Of a stretch of DNA of 64,000 nt, positions 47,064 to 57,412 are shown piece after piece. The notes below the pieces were generated by a model. It was not told where the DNA came from. It saw only the letters and a program-made list of their open reading frames with translations, and made no database searches. Source of the DNA: Photobacterium sp. JCM 19050 (GTDB lineage: Bacteria > Pseudomonadota > Gammaproteobacteria > Enterobacterales > Vibrionaceae); the NCBI GenBank assembly GCA_001310455.1, contig BAXG01000020.1, positions 1 through 64,000 of the forward strand. Direction: 5' to 3'. A program made the position numbers and the translations under genes. Each line of letters begins with the position of its first letter. Position 1 is the stretch's first letter.

Positions 47064-47957
47064 ATGAGCATTACCATACTGGACGGCGGCATGGGACGGG
47101 AGCTCCAAAGAATGGGAGCCCCGTTCCGGCAACCGGAATGGAGCGCAGAAGCGCTGATTGAAGCACCGGATACAGTCAAAAAAGCCCACCAGCATTTTCT
47201 TGAAGCCGGAAGCGGCGTGATTACGGTAAACAGTTACGCCTGTGTCCCTTTTCACCTGGGTGAAGAACGGTTTCGGGATTGGGGGGATTCGCTTATCCAT
47301 CTGGCAGCAGACATTGCCCGCCAGTCTGCAGATGAATACGGCCCGGCCAGTGTCGCCGGTTGTATTCCGCCTCCACTTGGCAGTTACAAGCCGGAGCTGT
47401 TTAACCGGGAAACAGCATTGCCGATTTTGTCCAAGCTGGTTAAGAACCAGGCCCCGTTTGTTGATCTCTGGCTGGCAGAAACCATCAGCTCCATTGCTGA
47501 AATACAGGCCATCGCTGAGGTTTTGGACGCCTCTACCCTGCCAAGATGGTTTGCATTTTCACTCACAGATCATATTGAAAAGCGACGTGGCATGCCGACG
47601 TTACGGTCGGGGGAGCCGGTTGACAAGGCTGTAGAAGCGGCGCTTGAAGCCGGTGCAGATGCCGTTTTGTTCAACTGCTCGGTCCCCGAAGTGATGTTAC
47701 CCGCGCTGGAAACCGCGGCAAAAATACTTGCGGCGCAAAACAGCAACGTCCAGCTGGGCGCTTACGCCAACGCATTTCTTCCCATTCAGCCGGGGCACAG
47801 CGCCAACCTTGCATTGCAGGAAACCCGGGAAATCACTTCAAAAGAGTATCTCGACTTTGCCCGCCAGTGGTGCGCCGCCGGAGCAACCATTGTCGGCGGA
47901 TGTTGCGGTATCACTCCGGCACACATCAAGGCGCTGGACGAATTAAACAACGGCTAA
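47064..47957 (+). CDS. mmuM: Homocysteine S-methyltransferase family protein
   Basis: A zinc-dependent methyltransferase of the MmuM type, 297 residues. It makes methionine from homocysteine using S-methylmethionine or SAM. The start is ATG 47064 (SITILDGGMGRELQRMGAPF). The zinc site is formed by the cysteine in VLFNCSVPEVM and the pair in GATIVGGCCGITPAHI. ITVNSYACVPFHLG is conserved. It follows the LysE gene by 72 bases. Methyl donor specificity cannot be read from sequence. Confidence 0.88.
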   Translation: MSITILDGGMGRELQRMGAPFRQPEWSAEALIEAPDTVKKAHQHFLEAGSGVITVNSYACVPFHLGEERFRDWGDSLIHLAADIARQSADEYGPASVAGCIPPPLGSYKPELFNRETALPILSKLVKNQAPFVDLWLAETISSIAEIQAIAEVLDASTLPRWFAFSLTDHIEKRRGMPTLRSGEPVDKAVEAALEAGADAVLFNCSVPEVMLPALETAAKILAAQNSNVQLGAYANAFLPIQPGHSANLALQETREITSKEYLDFARQWCAAGATIVGGCCGITPAHIKALDELNNG

Positions 47958-47984
47958 AAACAACCACAGGATGTGTAAAGAAAT

Positions 47985-48415
47985 ATGCAGGACTACCGCA
48001 TAACGACAGATCTGAATGAAATGGACTTCGAGGTCATCCACGGCTTTCTGTCAGAGAGTTACTGGTCGGCCGGGATACCGAAAGCAACCCTTCGCAAAGG
48101 GCTGGATAACTCCTTGTGCTTCGGCATTCTGGACGGTCAAAACCGGTTGGCCGGCTTCGCCCGCATGGTGACGGATAAGGCGACCTTTGCTTATCTCGCC
48201 GATGTGTTTGTCGTTGAGGCACACAGGGGGAAAGGGTTGAGTAAATGGTTGGTATCAACCATCCAGCACACCCAGACCTACAAGGGTTGCGGCGCATCAT
48301 GCTGGCAACGCGAGATGCACATGGTCTGTATAACCAATTTGGCTTTGAACCTGTTACCCAGCCCGAAATATTAATGCAGATTTGGCAGCCAACTATTTAC
48401 CAAACTAAGGACTAG
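47985..48415 (+). CDS. GNAT-family acetyltransferase (one frameshift)
   Basis: About 143 residues when restored. It starts MQDYRITTDLNEMDFEVIHG with DVFVVEAHRGKGLSKWLV as acetyl-CoA loop. One base is missing near 48266. The corrected frame reads RRIMLATRDAHGLYNQFGFE and ends IWQPTIYQTKD at 48415, the normal tail of this subfamily. It closely follows the methyltransferase (27 bases), so it is probably cotranscribed. The substrate is unknown. Confidence 0.82.
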
Positions 48416-48425
48416 GTGCTTGTCG

Positions 48426-48451
48426 CGGGTGTGTTTAGGTTCACACACCCG
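48426..48451 (+). terminator. Hairpin after the GNAT gene
   Basis: CGGGTGTGT/ACACACCCG perfect 9-bp stem with an 8-base loop; tail TTATCCC. It likely ends the mmuM-GNAT transcript. Confidence 0.55.
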
Positions 48452-48746
48452 TTATCCCGAGTGTAACAACTCACTAAAGCGACCGTTTCACTAAAGCGGT
48501 TACTCACGTCAACATGCAGCAACACCAATCAGGTAAATCAACGCAATTTCATACCGTTATTGGCAGCATGGTAATAACGGCATTTGGATAGACCCATAAT
48601 TTATTACCCGCAATAAAAACGTTTTTTCCCAGCTATTTAATCTCCCTGTTTAAAACAAAATAACATCAATGTAACCGGTACAATCTGGTCGCCTTTCACC
48701 CACTGCATAATTGCTCAAAGTATTGAGCTTTATTAAGGGAACAAAC

Positions 48747-48813
48747 ATGGGTTTTCCTTCAGAGATATGAAACCAATCTTTTCATTTTTGGTTTCAAGTT
48801 AATTTTTTATTTT
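48747..48813 (+). promoter_or_regulatory. Seven-codon ORF followed by an attenuator-like hairpin
   Basis: AAGGGAAC precedes ATG 48747, which opens a 7-codon frame (MGFPSEI) ending at TGA 48770. The stop overlaps the arm GAAACCAA (48769-48776), paired with TTGGTTTC (48788-48795). A T-rich tract, TTAATTTTTTATTTT, follows. A leader peptide whose stop enters a terminator stem is the classic layout for translation-coupled attenuation. Here it is a structural inference only. Confidence 0.4.
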
Positions 48814-48855
48814 AAATTTCATATAGATAAATCCACCCATAAAGGAGTATTTAAC

Positions 48856-48927
48856 ATGCAACTATTCGTTATTCAGGATCGAACAACCCTGATGGGGTAC
48901 CAAATTCCGTCAACATATGTATTTTAG
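48856..48927 (+). CDS. Possible 23-residue peptide with an ideal ribosome binding site
   Basis: AAAGGAG (48841-48847) lies 8 bases before ATG 48856. The frame encodes 23 residues, beginning MQLFVIQDRTTLM and ending STYVF. It comes after an attenuator-like hairpin and stops 10 bases before a palindromic repeat. It could be a genuine small protein, a leader, or the start of a gene truncated by the repeat. I do not recognise it. Confidence 0.4.
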   Translation: MQLFVIQDRTTLMGYQIPSTYVF

Positions 48928-48937
48928 AAAAAGAGTT

Positions 48938-48990
48938 TATACCCATACCACCTCTCGCTGAAAACTGCATCTTGAGGTGGCTTGGGTATA
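48938..48990. repeat. Vibrio-type palindromic (REP-like) element
   Basis: TATACCCA and CCACCTC (48938-48954) pair with GAGGTGG and TGGGTATA (48974-48990), with a 2x2 mismatch between the two stem parts and a 19-base loop. From memory, sequences with GAGGTGGCTTGGGTATA are repeated in Vibrionaceae genomes. Only one copy is in this window, so the repeat status is knowledge-based. Confidence 0.6.
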
Positions 48991-49322
48991 ATGTCCTTTG
49001 ACACTATTTTTTGCATATTTCTGTACGACGACCTTATACCAGACGGATGCATTACCTTTCAGCGTAATCTCCTATCCGGTAACCATTTCAAGACTATGTT
49101 TATTTTGTATACACAATACAGTATTTGCTGGCTCAGAGCCGTTGCGCTTGCCAACGATGTACTGTTCCCACCTGCAACAGCCCTGGCTGATATCCTCGGT
49201 CTCCCTTTTTGGGGACAACTCAACATCGCCTGTTTCTCAGGCACATCACAATTCGAATCTGACTGATAGCCGCGTTTTGCACTGCAAAGGTTGATTCCTA
49301 ACCATTCAAACGGCTGACAGAT

Positions 49323-50203
49323 ATGAAAACGCAAACTCAGGCGTTTATTGCCTCTTTGGTATCTGGCCCCGAGCAAGACGCCAACGGCTGGCAAGCCGAA
49401 CTTAAACTTCAATACGGAATTCACCGGGGAAAAACCCGGCTGATCAAACGGGAACAACGTGGGCCACTGACGGTACAGCGGACATATTTCCCGGAAGGAC
49501 AGATATGTCACACCTATCTCCTCCACCCGCCCGGTGGTGTTGTAGGCGGTGACGAACTGACATTTGATGTGACAGCAACAAACGGTGGCCATGCCCTGCT
49601 CACCACGCCGGGAGCGACCAAGTTTTACCGCAGTAATGGAAAAACCAGCACGCAACGCGTGCGTCTGAGTGTCAGTGAAGACAGCACTCTGGAATGGTTG
49701 CCGATGGAGAACATTTTCTTCCCGGGTGCCAATGCCCGGCTGGTAACCGACATTCAGTTGCACGGTAATGCCCGCCTGGTCTTCTGGGATATCCAGTGCT
49801 TGGCAGACCGGCTCTGGGTGAAACTTTTGATACTGGGGAACTGCGCGGACACAGTTTTATCCGAAAAGACGGCAGGCTGCTACTGACTGAAAATCTCCAT
49901 TTTTCAGCAACTTCCGCCTTCCCTGGTGCTGCGGTTATGCGCGGGTATCCGATGAGCGCCACCATGTACATCACACCGGCAGACGATGCGCTGGAGCAAC
50001 AAATAAAAGACCTGCTGGTAAACAACCACCCACAGCAAGACCGCACGCTGTTTGGTGTCACCCGGATTGACGATCTTCTGGCTGTACGGGCACTTGGCTA
50101 CCAGACAGAAGCGATTATGCGGGGTTTGGTGAAAGGCTGGCAGCAAACGCGGCAGCACTGGTACGGATCTCGGCCGGAGCAACCCCGGATTTGGACAACC
50201 TGA
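49323..50203 (+). CDS. ureD: Urease accessory protein UreD/UreH (one frameshift)
   Basis: The UreD scaffold that docks apo-urease with UreF and UreG for nickel insertion. Restored length is about 293 residues. Typical segments are [38 protein letters not shown] text and [18 protein letters not shown]. One base is missing near 49802; the frame resumes [19 protein letters not shown] and ends RIWTT, the family terminus. It is the first gene of ureDABCEFG, 42 bases before ureA. Confidence 0.92.
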
Positions 50204-50245
50204 TCCGGCTTAGCCACTTCACCTAACCCGAACTGAGGAAGAACA

Positions 50246-50547
50246 ATGAAACTCACACCCAGAGAAAAAGACAAGCTGCTGCTTTTCACCGCAGGCTGGT
50301 TGCAGAACGCCGCCTTCAACGCGGTATCAAATTAAATATTCCAGAAGCGGAAGCTTTCATCTGCTGCGCCATTATGGAGGGGGCACGCGAAGGTAAAACC
50401 GTGGCTGAACTGGTGAACTATTCGCGCACACTGTTGACCGCAGACCAGGTAATGGAAGGAGTGCCAGAGATGCTCCACACCGTACAGGTCGAATGTACAT
50501 TCCCGGATGGCACCAAATTGGTGTCTGTGCACGAACCCATTCTTTGA
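50246..50547 (+). CDS. ureA: Urease gamma subunit (one frameshift)
   Basis: The small structural subunit, 100 residues when restored. It starts [18 protein letters not shown] after a GAGGAAGAAC ribosome binding site. One C is missing near 50294 (GCAGGCCTGG read as GCAGGCTGG), which otherwise produces a stop at residue 29. The corrected frame gives [20 protein letters not shown] and ends [11 protein letters not shown], as in other UreA. Confidence 0.95.
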
Positions 50548-50557
50548 GGAGCAAGCC

Positions 50558-50874
50558 ATGATTCCCGGAGAAATACTGGTCAATGACCAACTGGGCGCCA
50601 TTGAACTTAACCAGGGCTATGAAAGCCGTTCAATTCCTGTTGCAAACCTTGGTGACCGCCCGATACAAGTCGGTTCTCACTACCACTCTACGAAGTTAAT
50701 GAAGAGCTGTCATTTAATCGTGAGCAGGCATACGGATATCGCCTCAACATCCCGGCAGGAATGGCAATCCGGTTTGAACCGGGGCAGAGCCGCACTGTGG
50801 ATCTGGTTGCCATTTCGGGCAATCGCCGCGTCTTTGGTTTCAGCGGAAAAGTCATGGGTGATCTGGAGAAATAA
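50558..50874 (+). CDS. ureB: Urease beta subunit (one frameshift)
   Basis: The beta structural subunit, 105 residues when restored. It starts [20 protein letters not shown] after GAGGAG. One T is missing near 50687 (CACTTCTAC read as CACTCTAC). The corrected frame reads [20 protein letters not shown] and [20 protein letters not shown], ending KVMGDLEK. It lies 2 bases before the ureC start. Confidence 0.95.
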
Positions 50875-50876
50875 CA

Positions 50877-52580
50877 ATGACCACAATCTCAAGAAAAACG
50901 TATGCCGAAATGTACGGCCCAACCGTCGGTGACCGGGTTCGCCTTGCTGACACAGACCTGATGCTGGAAGTTGAAAAAGACTTCACCCGCTATGGTGAAG
51001 AGGTCAAATTCGGTGGCGGCAAAGTTATCCGTGATGGCATGGGTCAGAGCCAGGCAGTGGCAAAAGACTGTGTTGATGCAGTAATCACCAACGCCCTTAT
51101 TCTCGATCACTGGGGCATCGTCAAAGCTGATATCGGCATCAAAGACGGCCGCATTGCCGGTATAGGCAAAGCCGGTAACCCGGACACACAACCCGACGTG
51201 GATATCGTTATCGGTGCAGCAACCGAGGCCATTGCCGGTGAAGGCCGCATTGTGACCGCCGGTGGTATTGATACCCATGTTCACTTCGTTTGCCCGCAGC
51301 AGGCAGCCGATGCACTGTGCAACGGTGTCACCACACTGATCGGCGGCGGAACCGGTCCGGTTGATGGTTCGACAGCAACAACCATCACACCGGGGATCTG
51401 GAACATGCACCGTATGTTACAGGCCGTAGATGAACTCCCGATTAACGTTGGCCTTTTGGGCAAAGGCAATGTCAGCCTGCCGGAAGCCGTTCGTGAGCAG
51501 GTCTATGCCGGCGCTATTGGCCTCAAATTGCATGAAGACTGGGGCGCGACACCGGCGGCCATCAACAACTGCCTGAATGTTGCTGATGAGCTGGATGTGC
51601 AGGTTGCCATTCACTCCGACACCCTGAATGAAGGCGGCTTTTTTGAATCAACCAAAGACGCCATCGGTGACCGGGTGATTCACGTTTACCACACAGAAGG
51701 CGCAGGTGGCGGTCACGCACCGGATGTTATTCGCATGGTCGGAGAGCCAAACATTCTCCCTGCTTCCACCAACCCAACCATGCCCTACACGGTGAACACC
51801 GTTGATGAGCACCTGGATATGCTGATGGTCTGCCACCATCTGGACCCATCCATCCCGGAAGATGTGGCCTTTGCTGAATCCCGCATCCGCTGTGAAACCA
51901 TAGCAGCAGAAGACATCCTGCATGATCTGGGCGCAATCTCTATCATGAGCTCCGACTCCCAGGCGATGGGCCGGGTGGGTGAAGTGGTTACCCGTACCTG
52001 GCAGTGCGCCCACAAAATGAAGGTGCAACGTGGCCCGCTAAAATGTGACAGCGACTACTCCGACAACGAACGCCTCAAGCGTTATGTCGCCAAGTACACC
52101 ATTAACCCGGCTATTGCTCACGGTATCAGCCACGAAGTGGGTTCCATTGAAAAGGGCAAGCTGGCGGATCTGGTGCTTTGGGATTACGCCTATTTTGGTA
52201 TGAAACCGGCGCTTATCATGAAAGGTGGCATGGTTGCCTGGGCCCCAATGGGAGACATCAATGGAGCCATCCCAACCCCGCAACCGGTTCACTTCCGTCC
52301 GATGTATGCCGCGATGGGTAAAGCGCGTGCTGCTACGTCCATGACCTTTCTGCCAACGGTGGCGATTGAAGCCGGTATCCCTGAAAAACTGGGCCTTCAA
52401 CGCCTTATCGGTGAGGTAAAAGGCTGCCGGAATGTGCAAAAGAAAGACATGGTACGCAACGACTACACACCGGAAATTGAACTCGACAGCCAGACCTATG
52501 AGGTGAAGGCCGACGGGGAGCCACTGGTCTGCGAGCCGATGGCAGAACTGCCGATGACCCAACGTTACTACCTGTTCTGA
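50877..52580 (+). CDS. ureC: Urease alpha (catalytic) subunit
   Basis: The nickel-containing catalytic subunit, which hydrolyses urea to ammonia and carbamate. At 567 residues it is intact and has the family length. Nickel ligands are His134 and His136 (DTHVHFVCP), carbamylated Lys217 (GLKLHEDWG), His246 (VAIHSDTL), His272 ([11 protein letters not shown]) and Asp360. The flap cysteine Cys319 and His320 are in [10 protein letters not shown]. It is one of the few long genes here without a break. Confidence 0.98.
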   Translation: MTTISRKTYAEMYGPTVGDRVRLADTDLMLEVEKDFTRYGEEVKFGGGKVIRDGMGQSQAVAKDCVDAVITNALILDHWGIVKADIGIKDGRIAGIGKAGNPDTQPDVDIVIGAATEAIAGEGRIVTAGGIDTHVHFVCPQQAADALCNGVTTLIGGGTGPVDGSTATTITPGIWNMHRMLQAVDELPINVGLLGKGNVSLPEAVREQVYAGAIGLKLHEDWGATPAAINNCLNVADELDVQVAIHSDTLNEGGFFESTKDAIGDRVIHVYHTEGAGGGHAPDVIRMVGEPNILPASTNPTMPYTVNTVDEHLDMLMVCHHLDPSIPEDVAFAESRIRCETIAAEDILHDLGAISIMSSDSQAMGRVGEVVTRTWQCAHKMKVQRGPLKCDSDYSDNERLKRYVAKYTINPAIAHGISHEVGSIEKGKLADLVLWDYAYFGMKPALIMKGGMVAWAPMGDINGAIPTPQPVHFRPMYAAMGKARAATSMTFLPTVAIEAGIPEKLGLQRLIGEVKGCRNVQKKDMVRNDYTPEIELDSQTYEVKADGEPLVCEPMAELPMTQRYYLF

Positions 52581-52587
52581 GACAACC

Positions 52588-53088
52588 ATGATCAAGTTAA
52601 CCCAAATACTCCCGCGAAAGGCCATGCTGATGCGCAGGTAAGGCTGACCATGTCTGACCGTACCAAAAGCCGCCTGAAAATCACGCTCTCTGATGGCCGA
52701 CAGGCAGGGTTATTCCTGCCCCGGGGCCAGTTGCTTGAGCACGGAACCCTGCTGTCTGCAGACGATGGGTGATCGTTGAGGTGATCGCGGCGGATGAAAC
52801 CGTCTCTACGGTACGCAGCATGATGCTGTGCTGCTTGCCCGGGCCTGCTACCACCTCGGCAACCGCCATGTTCCTCTTCAGGTAGAGGCCGGTTGGTGCA
52901 GATACCTTCATGACCATGTGCTGGATGATATGGTCCGGGGCCTCGGCCTTTCTGTTGAAACCGAAACGGCACCATTCCAGCCGGAGCCCGGTGCATACGG
53001 TGGCAGCAGTGGTGGTCATACTCACGGTCATCACCACGCACAAACGCACAGTCATGAACACAGCCACGACAGCGACAGCCATGACTGA
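52588..53088 (+). CDS. ureE: Urease nickel metallochaperone (three frameshifts)
   Basis: UreE delivers nickel to UreG and the apo-enzyme. Restored length is about 167 residues. The start is [10 protein letters not shown]; bases are missing near 52618, 52768 and 52820. The pieces are [54 protein letters not shown] and [20 protein letters not shown]. The C-terminus is a histidine-rich tail ([19 protein letters not shown]) able to bind several nickel ions, as in Klebsiella UreE. It overlaps ureF by 8 bases. Confidence 0.92.
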
Positions 53089-53767
53089 ATCCCGGCTATC
53101 CCTGAAGGCCCAGTTGAAACTCTATCAACTGGTCAGCCCCTCCTTGCCGGTAGGTGGTTTCACCTACTCGCAGGGACTGGAGTGGGCCATTGAAAAGGGG
53201 TGGGTATCAGACAGCGCCAGTCTGGGAGAATGGCTGGAAAGCCTGTTGTTCGCCTCCCAGGCTGGCCTCGAAATCCCGGTGCTGCTGCGCGTGTACCATG
53301 CTCTCAGTGACGGCGATTATTCACTGGCAGGTTTTTGGTGCGATTTTCTGGTTGCAAGCCGGGAAACCCGGGAGCTCCGGTATGAAGAACAACAGCGAGG
53401 TATCGCCTATGCCCGGTTGCTTCCGGGGCTGGGTCTTCCACTCTCAGAACCCGAGCACGAATTGGTATCCCGCACGCAGGTCGCGGCTTTTGCACTGGCC
53501 ATGCAGCGTTGGAACCTGCCTGTTGAAGATGCCCTTAATGCCTATCTCTGGTGTTGGCTGGAAAACGCCGTTATGACAGGCATCAAGCTGATTCCTCTTG
53601 GTCAGACAGATGGCCAGAATCTGCTCATGAAACTGGCAACACGCATCCCTGATGCACTGGACATGGCCCGACAGATCGAAGATTTCACTATCGGCAGTTT
53701 TGCGCCTTCACAGGTAATGGCCAGTTGCCGTCACGAGAACCAATACACCCGTTTATACCGCTCATAA
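53081..53767 (+). CDS. ureF: Urease accessory protein UreF
   Basis: The all-helical GTPase regulator in the UreD-UreF-UreG maturation complex, 228 residues and intact. [20 protein letters not shown] is the conserved N-terminal segment and [17 protein letters not shown] follows. ATG 53081 overlaps the ureE stop (ATGACTGA), so translation is coupled. It is followed by ureG after 9 bases. Confidence 0.95.
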   Translation: MTESRLSLKAQLKLYQLVSPSLPVGGFTYSQGLEWAIEKGWVSDSASLGEWLESLLFASQAGLEIPVLLRVYHALSDGDYSLAGFWCDFLVASRETRELRYEEQQRGIAYARLLPGLGLPLSEPEHELVSRTQVAAFALAMQRWNLPVEDALNAYLWCWLENAVMTGIKLIPLGQTDGQNLLMKLATRIPDALDMARQIEDFTIGSFAPSQVMASCRHENQYTRLYRS

Positions 53768-53776
53768 GGTCTAAAT

Positions 53777-54412
53777 ATGACAATGACTCCACTATCAGAC
53801 TGCAAGCAGCCATTGCGCATCGGCGTCGGCGGCCCGGTCGGCTCAGGGAAAACTGCGCTGCTGGAAGTGCTTTGCAAAGCCATGCGTGACGACTACCAAA
53901 TGGCGGTGGTCACCAATGACATTTACACCCAGGAAGATGCCAAAATCCTGACCCGCGCCGAAGCCCTGGAAGCAGACCGCATCATCGGTGTCGAAACCGG
54001 CGGCTGCCCACATACCGCCATCCGTGAGGATGCGTCAATGAATCTGGCGGCGGTTGAAACCCTTACCCGCCGACATAAAAACCTCGATGTGGTGTTTGTA
54101 GAAAGCGGCGGCGACAACCTCAGTGCCACCTTCAGCCCGGAGCTGGTTGACCTCACCATCTACGTTATCGACGTGGCCGAAGGCGAGAAGATTCCCCGCA
54201 AAGGCGGCCCTGGTATCACCCGCTCAGATCTGCTGGTGATCAACAAAATCGACCTCGCTCCTTACGTGGGTGCCTCACTCGACGTCATGAGAGAAGACAC
54301 AGCACGGATGCGACCGGAAAAACCGTATGTTTTTGCAAACATGAAGTCCGGTGAAGGTATTCCGGCCATCATTGATTTCATCAAAGACAAAGGAATGCTT
54401 GACGTCGCTTAG
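53777..54412 (+). CDS. ureG: Urease accessory GTPase UreG
   Basis: A SIMIBI-class GTPase that drives nickel insertion into urease; 211 residues and intact. The P-loop is [18 protein letters not shown]. The nickel-binding Cys-Pro-His motif is in [17 protein letters not shown], and the base-recognition motif is [12 protein letters not shown]. It is the last gene of the operon and ends at a strong terminator. No nickel transporter is seen nearby. Confidence 0.97.
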   Translation: MTMTPLSDCKQPLRIGVGGPVGSGKTALLEVLCKAMRDDYQMAVVTNDIYTQEDAKILTRAEALEADRIIGVETGGCPHTAIREDASMNLAAVETLTRRHKNLDVVFVESGGDNLSATFSPELVDLTIYVIDVAEGEKIPRKGGPGITRSDLLVINKIDLAPYVGASLDVMREDTARMRPEKPYVFANMKSGEGIPAIIDFIKDKGMLDVA

Positions 54413-54426
54413 TCTTTTTTTCAATT

Positions 54427-54457
54427 GCCGGTTAGCTGCATAACCGGCCCCGTTTTT
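54427..54457 (+). terminator. Urease operon terminator
   Basis: GCCGGTTA (54427-54434) pairs with TAACCGGC (54441-54448), followed by CCCGTTTTT. It begins 15 bases after the ureG stop. Confidence 0.88.
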
Positions 54458-54475
54458 CCAGGTAACTTTTCCAAC

Positions 54476-55168
54476 ATGCTCCACACAACAGGATACGACT
54501 CCAATCCACTGAACAACCGCCACTCCACGGCAGAAAAATACCGCAAACTCATCCGGCTTGCGCGAAAACGCCGCTACCTTGTCCCGGCTGGTTATCACAG
54601 CATTGGCGAATACCACGGCTCTATTTACGAATGTGAATGGGTTTCGCCGTACACAAAATCTGCCAGTAACCTTAATGCTGAAGTAATGATCATTCTCAAA
54701 GACTGGTGTCCGGACGAGTACCTTGCTGGCCCTTTGGTCGCGGCACTGGTTCGCCACGGGCTGGATCCAGAACTGCCAACACAAGACACGCTGGAAAGGC
54801 TGTTGAATACCCACCTCGGTCAGCACCTTTGCGACACGTATTGCACCACGCTTTTTCCATTCGTCAAACCCGGTGCATTTACCACCACTATCCCAGAAAA
54901 ACTCCTGATCAATTCCGCATTGGACTTTGCACTGCCACAAATCAAAGCTATCCAGCCGAAGCTTGTTATCGCGATGGGACTGAACGTTTACAACGCACTC
55001 GCCGGTGCAAAAAAACTACCCAAAGCGGAAACACTGGAAGACGCGATCAATCACCCTTTTTCATCCCTTTGTCATCCGGTGGGCAATGCTTGGTTTATGC
55101 ACAGTCACATATTCGCGGAGAAGGGCAAAGTACACCCAAAGAGATTGACCGTAGCTGGAGTGAGATGA
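54476..55168 (+). CDS. Uracil-DNA-glycosylase-like protein
   Basis: A protein of about 230 residues with features of the UDG superfamily: AEVMIILKDWCPDEYLAGPL, TTLFPFVKPGAFTTTIPEK, ALPQIKAIQPKLVIAMGLNV, and a late CHPVGNAWFMHSH in place of the usual His-Pro motif. Divergent UDG-like proteins of this kind act in repair or have other roles; activity is not proven. ATG 54476 is preferred over TTG 54425. The literal frame ends RLTVAGVR at 55168. An alternative frame from about 55110 (RGEGQSTPKEIDRSWSEM) also looks protein-like, so another indel is possible. Confidence 0.55.
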   Translation: MLHTTGYDSNPLNNRHSTAEKYRKLIRLARKRRYLVPAGYHSIGEYHGSIYECEWVSPYTKSASNLNAEVMIILKDWCPDEYLAGPLVAALVRHGLDPELPTQDTLERLLNTHLGQHLCDTYCTTLFPFVKPGAFTTTIPEKLLINSALDFALPQIKAIQPKLVIAMGLNVYNALAGAKKLPKAETLEDAINHPFSSLCHPVGNAWFMHSHIFAEKGKVHPKRLTVAGVR

Positions 55169-55231
55169 ACCTCTACACCAAAGCTCCGGGAATCATCCTG
55201 TCGCTGATGGAAACAACATGCCCCTGGCCCC

Positions 55232-55256
55232 AAAAAGGACCCGCAGGTCCTTTTTG
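55232..55256. terminator. Bidirectional terminator between the UDG-like gene and the amylase gene
   Basis: AAAAAGGACC/GGTCCTTTTT stem with a CGCA loop; T or A tracts on both sides. Confidence 0.9.
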
Positions 55257-55264
55257 TCTTTAGT

Positions 55265-57260
<1,996 letters not shown>

Positions 57261-57412
57261 TTATTTCCTTCTTGTAGGGATTTTCGACCGTTCTATTTTT
57301 CGCCAAGCCGGGAAAAGAAAAATCATCTTCAAGAAGGGAAATATGGGCGTAGAAAGGGGCGTAGTTCCGAGAACAAGCGCCCCACAAATTTGGTAGTCAT
57401 GAACGCTGGAGG

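Larger units (their letters stand above)
48416..49322. other. Gene-poor 900-base region before the urease operon
   Basis: This spacer holds several structured elements listed separately: a hairpin, CCGTTATT/AATAACGG inverted repeat (48554-48580), a 7-codon ORF with an attenuator-like hairpin, a 23-codon ORF with a strong ribosome binding site, and a palindromic repeat. The frames at 48982-49294 and on the minus strand at 49059-49763 look like chance ORFs. The urease promoter presumably lies here. Confidence 0.5.

Noticed and set aside
48982..49294. Plus-strand 94- and 98-codon frames before ureD
   Set aside because: Two overlapping frames with hydrophobic or cysteine-rich random-looking sequence and no ribosome binding site. 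They start inside or next to the REP-like repeat.
49059..49763. Minus-strand 234-codon frame before and inside ureD
   Set aside because: It overlaps ureD on the opposite strand, starts within the coding region and has no recognisable motif.
57344..57364. Tandem GGGCGTAG/GGGGCGTAG near the amylase, considered as MalT boxes
   Set aside because: Only a partial match to the GGGGAKGAGG consensus, and the orientation and distance to the amylase start are not convincing.
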